Assembly: GCF_021206925.1 (NCBI RefSeq) | Contig: NZ_JAJPRF010000018.1 | Location: 1-64,000 of the forward strand | Direction: 5' to 3' | Length of the DNA: 64,000 nucleotides | From: Rhodoflexus caldus | Lineage (GTDB): Bacteria; Bacteroidota; Bacteroidia; Cytophagales; Thermoflexibacteraceae | Shown: positions 17,073 to 24,688 of the stretch, piece after piece | Layout of the letters: every line of letters starts with the position of its first letter | Numbering within the stretch: position 1 is the first letter of the stretch | The notes under the pieces: model-generated | What the model saw: the letters and a program-made list of their open reading frames with translations, nothing else | Database searches by the model: none | What the model was told of the DNA's origin: nothing | Program-made: the position numbers and the translations under genes

Positions 17073-17687
17073 CTACAAACGACTGATTTCCAGTGTAATA
17101 TTCAATCGTGCCTGTTGTTCGGCACGGTCGCCGAGTTTGCCGTAAATAGCAGGCCGTTCCAGAAAAGTTGCCATTGCTTTTTTTCTGCCTGCATTGTAAA
17201 TAAAATCGGGGTATATGCTGTATTCTTGGCGAATTTGTTGCGTATAGGTTTCATATGCCTGCGGCGGACTGCAAAGAATGGCCAAGTCAAAATCCAGCAA
17301 CCACTGCAAATCATTGTCATCGGTTGCCCGATGATGCTTGGTGGCCAAAATGTAGTGCACTACTTTATCCTTTACCTCATCGGTTATATGCCAATGCTGC
17401 AACTCTTTGCGGGCAAACGCTGCACTGGCTTCTTCATTGTCTTTCCTGTGTGGCTTATAAACAACATCATGAAACCAAATGGCTAAAAACACTGCCGTAA
17501 AATCCTGTAAGTCGGTGCGATGCTGCTGTGCAAGCGACAACATTGCCGCTATGTGATGTAAGTTGTGATAAGCACGCCTTTTTTCCTGATAGGCACTGCA
17601 CAGTCGTTCAAATGCAGCCGATAGCGTAGCCTCATCAGCGGCGTTTTGCAGTTCGGTCAGCCATTGTTGCCGGAGCGCCTCAATCAT
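17073..17687 (-). CDS. HD-domain metal-dependent phosphohydrolase-like protein
   Basis: A 204-residue protein from the ATG at 17687; a TTG at 17714 would add 9 residues. It resembles the predicted HD superfamily hydrolases of the COG4339 type: RAYHNLHHI, then WFHDVVY with the HD pair, a conserved basic stretch, and Asp residues near the middle. These hold a metal ion and hydrolyse phosphoesters, but the substrate is not known. Its start overlaps the stop of the lysoplasmalogenase-like gene by 8 bases, which suggests coupled translation. An AAGGAG run about a dozen bases upstream could be a ribosome site, unusual in Bacteroidota. Confidence 0.8.
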   Translation of the reverse strand: MIEALRQQWLTELQNAADEATLSAAFERLCSAYQEKRRAYHNLHHIAAMLSLAQQHRTDLQDFTAVFLAIWFHDVVYKPHRKDNEEASAAFARKELQHWHITDEVKDKVVHYILATKHHRATDDNDLQWLLDFDLAILCSPPQAYETYTQQIRQEYSIYPDFIYNAGRKKAMATFLERPAIYGKLGDRAEQQARLNITLEISRL

Positions 17688-18345
17688 GGAAATAACTGCT
17701 GACTCCTTTGGCAATACACCACTGCGCGGTAATATAAGTGCCCATCACCACCACGCCCGATAGCGGCAGAGGAGCATAAAACTTGTTGAAAGCCAGATAA
17801 CTATCGGAAATCATGAACAGCACTGCCCCAATGAAGGTCAGTGCTGCCACGCGTTGCGTCAGCAGATAAGCAGAAACAGCCATTACCACAATAACAGCTA
17901 CGTACAAACCCACAGGCGTGCGCATAGCACCCAAATGTGGTGTTAAAACGATATACATACCGATACCTGCGCCAAAAAGCAACAACACCACCGGTTTAAG
18001 TACAATGCTCCCCAATGACAGATGGAACTTTTGCAAATAGGTGAAAACGAAAATATAGCTCACATGAGCCAGCAAAAATGCACCCAGTCCAAGGGTAAAA
18101 TACCCCTCCGGCATCAGTGCCACATCCCCGAAAAAAGATAAAATAAACGCTGCAATCATGCCGTAAACAGCCGTAGCAGGTGCTTTTTTACCCGCCACGC
18201 TAAAATAGAAAAAAGCAGCCAGCAGCGGCATCAGTAAGGGTTTGGAAAATTGCACCAACAGCGGCTGCGCAAGCAAGTGCCCCAGTAAATTAACCGCACC
18301 GGCAATAAAAAATAAAGTTTGCAGTATGTTAGTTTTTTGTTCCAT
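17680..18345 (-). CDS. YhhN/TMEM86-family membrane protein (lysoplasmalogenase-like)
   Basis: A 221-residue polytopic protein with about eight predicted membrane helices. It matches the YhhN family by its length and by conserved charged residues in the membrane, notably SFFGDVALM and FMISDSYLAFNKF. Eukaryotic members hydrolyse the vinyl-ether bond of lysoplasmalogens; the bacterial substrate is less certain. It is followed with 8-base overlap by an HD hydrolase gene, suggesting a shared task in lipid or headgroup turnover, though this is inference. A strong inverted repeat lies just upstream at 18367-18419. Confidence 0.85.
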   Translation of the reverse strand: MEQKTNILQTLFFIAGAVNLLGHLLAQPLLVQFSKPLLMPLLAAFFYFSVAGKKAPATAVYGMIAAFILSFFGDVALMPEGYFTLGLGAFLLAHVSYIFVFTYLQKFHLSLGSIVLKPVVLLLFGAGIGMYIVLTPHLGAMRTPVGLYVAVIVVMAVSAYLLTQRVAALTFIGAVLFMISDSYLAFNKFYAPLPLSGVVVMGTYITAQWCIAKGVSSYFHD

Positions 18346-18366
18346 GTGGTTGCTTTATTAGAGTGA

Positions 18367-18419
18367 TGCAAAAGGTGTACTGCCGTATGCACCTCGGGGC
18401 TGCACGTACACCTTTTGCA
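18367..18419. repeat. Perfect 14-bp inverted repeat (hairpin)
   Basis: Arms at 18367-18380 and 18406-18419 are exact reverse complements, with 25 bases between them. It lies between two minus-strand genes, 29 bases after the stop of the upstream one. There is no T-run, so it may be an RNA-stabilising hairpin or a weak terminator. Confidence 0.8.
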
Positions 18420-18448
18420 ATATAAAGCATTTTTGCAGCAAAAAACTT

Positions 18449-18856
18449 CTATTGTTTGAACCAACACAAGGCAGCTTGCCTGCTGTCAAAATATCTTATT
18501 CCTACCGAAGGTATTACGCCTGCCGCATCCACTGTCAGCTCGGTTGATAACTGCGCTATCAATCCCTGAGGAAATATCAAAGCGTATTTCTTTAAACCAA
18601 CAGATATACAGGCCGTTGCAAGCGTCTGCGCTACCCAATCCTGCATGTGGACTTCATAGATGAACTGCCTGTTTGAATCATCGGCCAAAAAATACTTCGG
18701 GCGATGTGTTTGTATCAAATCCGCTACCTGTGCTATGTTATGCCTAAGGTCGGCTTCCGTTATTTCTCCGTTCCCTTCTTTCCAACAGCTTATCATTATC
18801 TTATCTGCTTCGTCAAAATACATTTTGATAAATGACAATTCTTCAATCGGTTGCAT
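18449..18856 (-). CDS. SpoIIAA/STAS-like small protein
   Basis: A 135-residue soluble protein with no signal peptide. Its alternation of strands and helices, with HRPKYFLADDSNRQF in the middle and a late GIRYFDSRQAALCWF, resembles the SpoIIAA-like/STAS-like proteins that are frequent in Cytophagales. No catalytic motif is visible, and the role is unknown. It is transcribed towards the lysoplasmalogenase gene, with a large hairpin in the gap. Its start lies 77 bases from the divergent thioesterase gene, so both probably have promoters in that gap. Confidence 0.65.
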   Translation of the reverse strand: MQPIEELSFIKMYFDEADKIMISCWKEGNGEITEADLRHNIAQVADLIQTHRPKYFLADDSNRQFIYEVHMQDWVAQTLATACISVGLKKYALIFPQGLIAQLSTELTVDAAGVIPSVGIRYFDSRQAALCWFKQ

Positions 18857-18933
18857 AGGGTAAATTCTTTTGATGACTCTCTAATATAAGCCATTTTTGC
18901 AGCATACAGTTTTGCTAACCTTGTTTTTTAGCC

Positions 18934-19698
18934 ATGCCGAACCGCACTACACCGCCACACATTGAAAAATTTATCATTCGTGCCAATGAGGTAGATATGT
19001 TCAATCACCTGACCTTGCCTGCTTTGGCTAATTTTTTACAGGAAGCCGCCAATTGGAATGCCCATAATCTTGGGTTCTCCTCACAAGTTTTGCAGGAGCG
19101 CGGACTTTCGTGGGTGCTGGCACGTATGCGCATAGAATGTTTCGGCTGGCCGCAACTGCGCGAAGAAATTCAGGTACTTACCTTTCCGTCGGGTATGGAT
19201 AAGTACTATTGCTACCGCGACTACCGAGTGATGGACGCCAAAGGCAACATGCTCGCCCAAGCTACTACATCTTGGCCTGTAATTGACTTGGAAAAGCGAC
19301 AGATGATTGCTGTACCCGACTTTATCCGTGAATTTCCCGTATCGGAGGAAACTCCGCTGCCGCGTGCATCGGGGAAAATCGGCAGTGTAGAAAACCCCAC
19401 TTATACCGCTGATTTTCAGGTAGGTTGGCATCACATAGACAACAATCGCCATACCAATAACATGTACTATTTTCAGTGGTTGGCAGAAACGCTCCCCGCT
19501 GATTTTCTGGCCACTCACCGGCTCAAAGAGTTGGATATTATGTTCCGCATGGAAAGCAACCTCGGCGACTGCATCAAGGGTAAAGCCGAGCAAGAATCTG
19601 ATGGGCAGCCGCAGTTTCGCCACAGCCTAACACTGACCGACTCGGGCAAAGAGTTGGTTCAGGCAAGAACGGTGTGGGAGCATGAGATGATGAAATAA
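18934..19698 (+). CDS. Acyl-ACP thioesterase (FatA family)
   Basis: A 254-residue protein made of two hot-dog folds. The first half has the substrate-pocket pattern HLTLPALANFLQEAANWNA. The second carries the active-site segment WHHIDNNRHTNNMYYFQW, with the conserved Asn and His. It releases free fatty acids from acyl-carrier protein in the cytoplasm, ending chain extension. Length is normal for bacterial members. It stands alone, divergent from the STAS-like gene, with a TAACCTTG sequence just upstream that resembles the -7 element. A member of the intergenic repeat family follows its stop. Confidence 0.9.
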   Translation: MPNRTTPPHIEKFIIRANEVDMFNHLTLPALANFLQEAANWNAHNLGFSSQVLQERGLSWVLARMRIECFGWPQLREEIQVLTFPSGMDKYYCYRDYRVMDAKGNMLAQATTSWPVIDLEKRQMIAVPDFIREFPVSEETPLPRASGKIGSVENPTYTADFQVGWHHIDNNRHTNNMYYFQWLAETLPADFLATHRLKELDIMFRMESNLGDCIKGKAEQESDGQPQFRHSLTLTDSGKELVQARTVWEHEMMK

Positions 19699-19739
19699 TT
19701 GATGAATTGATAACAGAGTGCCATACAAAAGCGCAAGTG

Positions 19740-19832
19740 GTTTGCAAAAATGCTTTTTGTAAGTTATTGAAAAACAACTATTTAAACCTGATAGGTTTTG
19801 AAAACCCGTCAGGTTTGAGTATATCAGCCAAA
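19740..19832. repeat. Intergenic repeat family, copy A
   Basis: About 90 bp that align with 31993-32084 (shared core TTATTGAAAAACAA-like, then TTTAAA and a final ATATCAGCC-like end). The 3' part is a hairpin, AAACCTGA pairing with TCAGGTTT (19793-19800 and 19809-19816). It follows the thioesterase gene and could also terminate transcription in both directions. Confidence 0.65.
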
Positions 19833-20513
19833 AAATTGCTGCCAGTCGTTGCTGTGGTCTTGCTCGAAGGTATGCCGGAGCAAGTGTTGCAGTTGAAAAA
19901 ATGCAGAACGGTCATAACTGCCGTTCATCAGGCCGTTGTTGAGGTGATGGATGTGGTGGCAAACCTCGGTGAGGCTTTCAAAAATATGCGAAGTAACCAA
20001 GATGTATTTACCCTGAGCAGCTAACATCCGTATGGCCTGCTGAAAAGCCAGTGAACCCTCCAAATCTACTCCATTGAAAGGCTCATCGAGCACAAATACG
20101 GGACGATTGAGTGCCATCAGCCCCATAAAAGCCAGTTTTTTGCGCATACCCGTTGAATACTCATCTACCAAACGGCTGAGCGGCAGTTTAAAAATGCGAT
20201 TCAGTATTTCAAAATCGGCCTGCGGATTCTGGGCAGCAAATAGCGAAAGGTACTCATACCCTGTAATGTAGCTGTACAAATAATTGTGCGTAGGCAAAAA
20301 AGCAACATCCTTTTGCGTCATGCGGCTTCCGTTAAGAGCACATTCGCCCTGCTGCATTTTTAAAAGCCCGCTAATCAGTTGTAAAAGCGTTGTTTTACCT
20401 GCACCGTTCATGCCCACCAAACCGTGAATTTCTCCCTGTGCGATGGAAAACCCCACGCCCCGAAGCGCTTCCACATTGCCGTAGCGATAAAAGATGTTGT
20501 GCAACCGCATCAT
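19824..20513 (-). CDS. ABC transporter ATP-binding protein
   Basis: A 229-residue ATPase of the CcmA/Nat type. It shows Walker A GMNGAGKTT near residue 34, the signature EYSTGMRKKLAF in place of LSGGQ, Walker B FVLDEPFNG, and the switch His in LVTSHIFESL. It would energise an export or drug-resistance type ABC transporter at the inner membrane. No permease gene lies beside it: the next gene on its strand is far away, so its membrane partner must be elsewhere. It is divergent from the citrulline-hydrolase-like gene, and a 19-bp palindrome sits 14 bases before its start. Confidence 0.9.
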   Translation of the reverse strand: MMRLHNIFYRYGNVEALRGVGFSIAQGEIHGLVGMNGAGKTTLLQLISGLLKMQQGECALNGSRMTQKDVAFLPTHNYLYSYITGYEYLSLFAAQNPQADFEILNRIFKLPLSRLVDEYSTGMRKKLAFMGLMALNRPVFVLDEPFNGVDLEGSLAFQQAIRMLAAQGKYILVTSHIFESLTEVCHHIHHLNNGLMNGSYDRSAFFQLQHLLRHTFEQDHSNDWQQFFG

Positions 20514-20526
20514 ACAGTTTGAAAAA

Positions 20527-20545
20527 TTAGCATTTGAAATGCTAA
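20527..20545. promoter_or_regulatory. 19-bp palindrome between divergent genes
   Basis: TTAGCATTT-G-AAATGCTAA is a perfect palindrome around one central base. It lies 14 bases from the ABC ATPase start and 28 bases from the divergent start at 20573, a good place for an operator controlling both genes. Confidence 0.6.
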
Positions 20546-20572
20546 CTTAGCCGCATTAATTGAAAATGTGAA

Positions 20573-21499
20573 ATGCAAACTTCCGATACAGTGATGATGG
20601 TACGCCCTGCCCACTTCGGATTCAATCCGCAAACGGCAGGGTCTAATGCGTTCCAAAACCCCGAAGCAGCCAAAAAAGCTACCGAAAACATCCACCTGCT
20701 CGCTTTACAGGAATTTGACGGATTCGTGGACATATTGAAACAAAACGGCGTGAACGTAATCGTTGTTTACGATACACCCGAGCCAATAAAACCCGATGCC
20801 ATTTTCCCCAACAACTGGATAACTTTCCACGAAGACGGAACCGTTATATTTTATCCCATGCAGGCAGAAAACCGCCGCTGGGAACGCCGCAGAAGCATTT
20901 TAGGACTTCTTAGAGATGAATTTGACATTCGGGAAGAAATAGACCTTTCGCATTACGAAGCCGACAATAAGTTTTTGGAAGGAACAGGCAGCATGATTTT
21001 TGACTATGACAATAAAATTTGCTACGCCTGTTTTTCGCCCCGTACCGATGCCGAAGTTTTGGCCGATTTTGCCAAAAAAACGGGGTTCCGCGTTGTATCC
21101 TTCCATTCAAGAGACGAAAACGGCAAAGACATCTACCACACCAACGTAATGATGTGCGTAGGCACAAACTACGTCGTGATTTGCCTCGAGTCCATCCCCG
21201 AAGGCGAACGCGAAAGGGTTATGAAAGAAATTATTGATTCAGGTAAAGAAATTGTTGAAATCAGCTTTTTGCAGATGAACCAATTTGCAGGCAACATGCT
21301 GGAAGTACACAACAACAAAGGGGAAAAACTGCTCGTCATGTCCGACCAAGCCTATCGTTCCCTGAATCAGACCCAACTGACGCAAATCGGCAAATATGCG
21401 CGCCCGGTTTTCGCACCGCTCTACACCATAGAGGCTAACGGTGGCGGCAGCGCGCGCTGCATGTTGGCAGCGGTACATTTGCCCAAAAAAAAGAAGTAA
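20573..21499 (+). CDS. ctlX: Citrulline hydrolase / arginine deiminase-superfamily protein (CtlX-like)
   Basis: A 308-residue member of the amidinotransferase/arginine-deiminase fold. The family's catalytic residues are apparent: an acidic IFPNNW segment early, His189 in YHTNVMM, and the nucleophile Cys296 in GGGSARCMLAAV. Length and motifs agree best with the CtlX type, reported as citrulline-using hydrolases, rather than with classic arginine deiminase (about 410 residues). It acts in the cytoplasm on a guanidino or ureido substrate; which one is not decided by sequence alone. It is divergent from an ABC ATPase gene across a palindromic gap of 59 bases. Confidence 0.85.
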   Translation: MQTSDTVMMVRPAHFGFNPQTAGSNAFQNPEAAKKATENIHLLALQEFDGFVDILKQNGVNVIVVYDTPEPIKPDAIFPNNWITFHEDGTVIFYPMQAENRRWERRRSILGLLRDEFDIREEIDLSHYEADNKFLEGTGSMIFDYDNKICYACFSPRTDAEVLADFAKKTGFRVVSFHSRDENGKDIYHTNVMMCVGTNYVVICLESIPEGERERVMKEIIDSGKEIVEISFLQMNQFAGNMLEVHNNKGEKLLVMSDQAYRSLNQTQLTQIGKYARPVFAPLYTIEANGGGSARCMLAAVHLPKKKK

Positions 21500-21541
21500 T
21501 TTGCAAGCCTTATCAGATGTTCCATCAAACTATGGTCGCCC

Positions 21542-22510
21542 ATGACAAATGCTGAAATGCAGGCCAAAATCAGGCAAGTTTATGAAGAAGTAAACAAAGT
21601 TGTCGTAGGACAACGCTACATGATTAATCGCCTGCTCATCGGACTGTTTACCAACGGGCATATTTTGCTCGAAGGTGTACCCGGATTAGCTAAAACACTG
21701 ACTGTCAATACCCTTGCACAGGTTTTGCACCTCGATTTTCAACGCATCCAATTCACGCCCGACCTGTTGCCGTCCGATTTGGTCGGTACGATGATTTACA
21801 ACCAGCGCACCGGTGAATTTGAGGTCAAAAAAGGGCCTATTTTTGCCAATATGATTTTGGCCGATGAAGTGAACCGCTCGCCTGCCAAAGTGCAAGCAGC
21901 CTTGCTGGAAGCCATGCAGGAAAAGCAGGTAACAATCGGAGAAACCACATACCCGCTCGACAAACCCTTTTTGGTACTTGCCACACAAAACCCGGTTGAG
22001 CAAGAAGGAACGTATCCACTGCCCGAGGCACAGTTAGACCGATTCATGCTCAAAATTTTTGTCAGCTATTTAGACAAAGAGTCTGAACTGGAAGTCATGC
22101 GCCGCATGAGCAATATGTCGTTCCAGCCGACCGTTAATGCAGTGCTCAGCAAACAGGAAATTTTCCAAATTCGCGATGCTATCAATCGCGTAACTATCTC
22201 CGAATCATTGGAAAAATACATCGTCGAGTTGATTTTTGCCACCCGCAAACCCAAAGAATACAATCTGGGCGATATGGCCAATTACATTCAGTACGGCGTA
22301 TCACCGCGCGCCAGCATCAACCTGAACCGCGCTGCCAAAGCCGTAGCATTCTTTGAGGAGCGCGACTTCGTGCTGCCTGAGGATATCAAAGAAGTAGCCT
22401 TTGATGTATTGAACCACCGCATCATTCTAAACTACGAAGCTGAGGCAGAAGGTATTACGAGCCGTGAAATTATTGATACCATTCTCAAAAAAGTACCGAT
22501 TAACATTTAA
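21542..22510 (+). CDS. MoxR-family AAA+ ATPase
   Basis: A 322-residue AAA+ protein with Walker A GVPGLAKT at residues 45-52, Walker B ILADEVN (Asp108, Glu109), the sensor 1 segment LATQNP and the C-terminal lid domain AAA_lid_2 (YGVSPRASINLNRAAKA). MoxR ATPases act as chaperones that mature metal or VWA-domain protein complexes. Their usual partners (a DUF58 protein and VWA proteins) are not next to it; a phosphodiester glycosidase gene follows instead and overlaps its end. It begins 42 bases after the ctlX-like stop, so the two may be co-transcribed. Confidence 0.9.
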   Translation: MTNAEMQAKIRQVYEEVNKVVVGQRYMINRLLIGLFTNGHILLEGVPGLAKTLTVNTLAQVLHLDFQRIQFTPDLLPSDLVGTMIYNQRTGEFEVKKGPIFANMILADEVNRSPAKVQAALLEAMQEKQVTIGETTYPLDKPFLVLATQNPVEQEGTYPLPEAQLDRFMLKIFVSYLDKESELEVMRRMSNMSFQPTVNAVLSKQEIFQIRDAINRVTISESLEKYIVELIFATRKPKEYNLGDMANYIQYGVSPRASINLNRAAKAVAFFEERDFVLPEDIKEVAFDVLNHRIILNYEAEAEGITSREIIDTILKKVPINI

Positions 22511-23525
22511 GGGCTTTGCAATCAACAAGATATGCCCAACCAACGGTGCGCTGCGAACCGTTGGTTGGATTGTTTTGCTGTTCAGCCTGCACTGTTGCTT
22601 TCCCGCATATGCACAATACCGATTGGCTTGGCAAGATATGGACAGCCTGAATCGCACATTGCAAACGGGTAAATCTATCCGCCTCCGAAAGTTTGAAGGC
22701 ACACTGCCTAACGGCAAAAAAATAGCTGCTTACTTGGCTGTTATCAACCTGAAAAACAAGCGCTTACGCATTGAGACTATACCGGCGGCGGCAGGCAAAG
22801 GGCTTTTGCTCACGTCCGAACTTGCACGGCAGTTCAACAGTTTGGTAGCCATCAACGGCGGCTATTTCACTTTCAAGCCCGATACTGCCCGCAATGGACT
22901 TAGCTCCGTAAGCCTGTTAGTGCACCGCGGGCAACTGCTGACGGGGCATGTATTACCCGTTTTCCGCAAAGACAGCACGGGTGTCAACCGCGCTTTGTAC
23001 CCCACCCGCAGTGCAGTAGGTTTTGCAGGCAATCGGGCAAATTTTGCATGGACTTTCACGGACAGCAGCGGCAATACGTGGGCATATAACAAACCCAACC
23101 CCTTCACTGTCAAGCCTTTGCAGCAAAATCCGCCTACACGGTTTTTTCCCGCTGTCCCTTACAAGTGGCAAGCACCCGAGATAATGGGCGGAGGCCCGAT
23201 GTTAGTGTGGGAGGGTAAAATATTCATCACCGACAGCGAGGAGTGGTTTACACAAATTGCCAATGCCAACCCGCGAACGGCGGTCGGTTTAGACCGCAAA
23301 GGCAGGCTGCTACTTTTGGTAATAGACGGCAGGCAACCCGGATATAGCGAGGGTGCTACTTTCACCGAACTTGCCGAAATTTTTATGGGGTTGAATGCCC
23401 GTTATGCTGTCAATTTGGACGGAGGCGGCTCCAGCACAATGGTCGTGAAAGGTAAGATAATCAATCGCCCCTCCGACAAAACAGGCGAGCGAAAAGTGGC
23501 TTCAATTTTGGCAATAAGCAATTGA
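22464..23525 (+). CDS. Secreted phosphodiester glycosidase-family protein
   Basis: A protein of the NAGPA/DUF2233 family, which cleaves sugar-phosphate diesters. Characteristic motifs are VAINGGYF, GGGPMLVW and the late NLDGGGSSTMV. A signal peptide is plain (TVGWIVLLFSLHCCFPAYA, then QYRLAW), so it is exported. The reading frame is open back to a GTG at 22464, inside the MoxR gene, giving 353 residues, but that would leave about 30 residues before the hydrophobic core. The true start may be nearer 22540-22551 at a non-ATG codon. The start is uncertain; the family call is firm. A bidirectional terminator follows. Confidence 0.85.
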   Translation: MKLLIPFSKKYRLTFKGFAINKICPTNGALRTVGWIVLLFSLHCCFPAYAQYRLAWQDMDSLNRTLQTGKSIRLRKFEGTLPNGKKIAAYLAVINLKNKRLRIETIPAAAGKGLLLTSELARQFNSLVAINGGYFTFKPDTARNGLSSVSLLVHRGQLLTGHVLPVFRKDSTGVNRALYPTRSAVGFAGNRANFAWTFTDSSGNTWAYNKPNPFTVKPLQQNPPTRFFPAVPYKWQAPEIMGGGPMLVWEGKIFITDSEEWFTQIANANPRTAVGLDRKGRLLLLVIDGRQPGYSEGATFTELAEIFMGLNARYAVNLDGGGSSTMVVKGKIINRPSDKTGERKVASILAISN

Positions 23526-23618
23526 GTAGTTGCGGAGCGCATCTTTTCTGTGAAAGCATTTCCATCTGCATGTTGATGTCGTGCGTTTTTAGTTCCTTAA
23601 CCTGCCAAGTCTGCATAA

Positions 23619-23651
23619 AAAATGAGCAACCGCAGTACAGTTGCTCATTTT
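23619..23651. terminator. Bidirectional terminator
   Basis: A 12-bp perfect stem (23619-23630 with 23640-23651) has A and T runs at its ends. It separates the convergent glycosidase and rhodopsin genes. Confidence 0.85.
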
Positions 23652-23700
23652 CAGCAGAAATCATCAAAAATAAAAGACTCAACTATTAGCAAGTTCTAAC

Positions 23701-24462
23701 CTACGCGCGTGCGAGCGCTTTTTCTTCCGTAGTAGCCCCTTTGGCAATGGTATAGATTACCAAACCGAAACCGATTTTATTCACAGCATCTGCGATGTTG
23801 TAGGCAAGGTCTACGGGTGAAGATTTTGTGGGGTCATAGCCTTCTACCAAACCATGCAGCAAATTACCGGGCAACATCATGTAGCCGATGGGATAGATTG
23901 CCCAGCCTACCAGCGTAAACCAACGCAACACATTATAACCTTTCTGCACAACGGGATTGTTGCTTGCAGCAGCTACTTTCGCGGCCTCGCCCATGTAAAT
24001 CTCGTAGATAATCAGTGCCCAACCGAGCGTAGAAATAATACCCCAAAGTACGTTTTGCTCAACAACCACCGCTTCTCCGATGTAACCGGCTACCAGCATC
24101 ACCAGAGAACCCAGAATCAGTCGTACAAGCATACCGGATTTTGCACCGGCAGGTTTTAAAATGAGGTAATATTCAATACACATCAACGGAACGGTCAGCG
24201 TCCAGTCAATGTACCGGAATTGCGTAGGCGATGTTGCTGTTTCCAACCATACACCCCTCATGTAGAAGTAGTGAACAGCCGCAATAAAAGTAATCAATGC
24301 CGAAACCAGCAAAGATGTCTTCCATTTGTCGGATACCGTTCCCCGCTCTACAATAAAGAAAATAGAAGCAGCCAACATAGACATGTAGCCTGTGAAGAAT
24401 GTGAATCCGATGTAGTCTCCGGCGCGGAGCGTAGCATCGAGTAATACCGGTGAGTTAAACAT
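23701..24462 (-). CDS. Proteorhodopsin, light-driven proton pump
   Basis: A 253-residue seven-helix microbial rhodopsin. Key residues can be placed against green proteorhodopsin: His64 (HYFYMRG), Arg83, proton acceptor Asp86, Thr90 and proton donor Glu97 in the helix C segment RYIDWTLTVPLMCIEYY. Asp225 and the retinal Schiff-base Lys229 lie in helix G (DAVNKIGFG). The D-T-E set marks an outward proton pump rather than a sodium (NDQ) or chloride pump. Met94 sits at the tuning position 105 of green proteorhodopsin, so green absorption is expected. It stands alone; no blh retinal-forming dioxygenase or carotenoid gene is in the window. Retinal must come from elsewhere in the genome or outside. 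Confidence 0.97.
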   Translation of the reverse strand: MFNSPVLLDATLRAGDYIGFTFFTGYMSMLAASIFFIVERGTVSDKWKTSLLVSALITFIAAVHYFYMRGVWLETATSPTQFRYIDWTLTVPLMCIEYYLILKPAGAKSGMLVRLILGSLVMLVAGYIGEAVVVEQNVLWGIISTLGWALIIYEIYMGEAAKVAAASNNPVVQKGYNVLRWFTLVGWAIYPIGYMMLPGNLLHGLVEGYDPTKSSPVDLAYNIADAVNKIGFGLVIYTIAKGATTEEKALARA

Positions 24463-24525
24463 AGCAGTAAATAATTAGTGGTTGAATAATTAAGCAGTTG
24501 TTTTTTCATTCTATCATAAAAAAAT

Positions 24526-24537
24526 TTGTGCGCACAA
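24526..24537. promoter_or_regulatory. Palindrome upstream of the rhodopsin gene
   Basis: TTGTGCGCACAA is a perfect 12-bp palindrome, with two further pairing bases per side after one mismatch. It lies 64-75 bases before the rhodopsin start, in an AT-rich gap shared with the divergent GDPD gene. It is a candidate operator. Confidence 0.5.
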
Positions 24538-24688
24538 TTTGTTTAAGTTTTTGTGTATTTTCTTAAACATTTTTTATAGGACATACTTACAGACACAACC
24601 GCATGTTAATTTCCTGCTAAATCTGCGCACCTGTTTCTTTTGGTAAAGCCCGAAACGGTATTTTTACCGACCTCAAATAACAACAACT

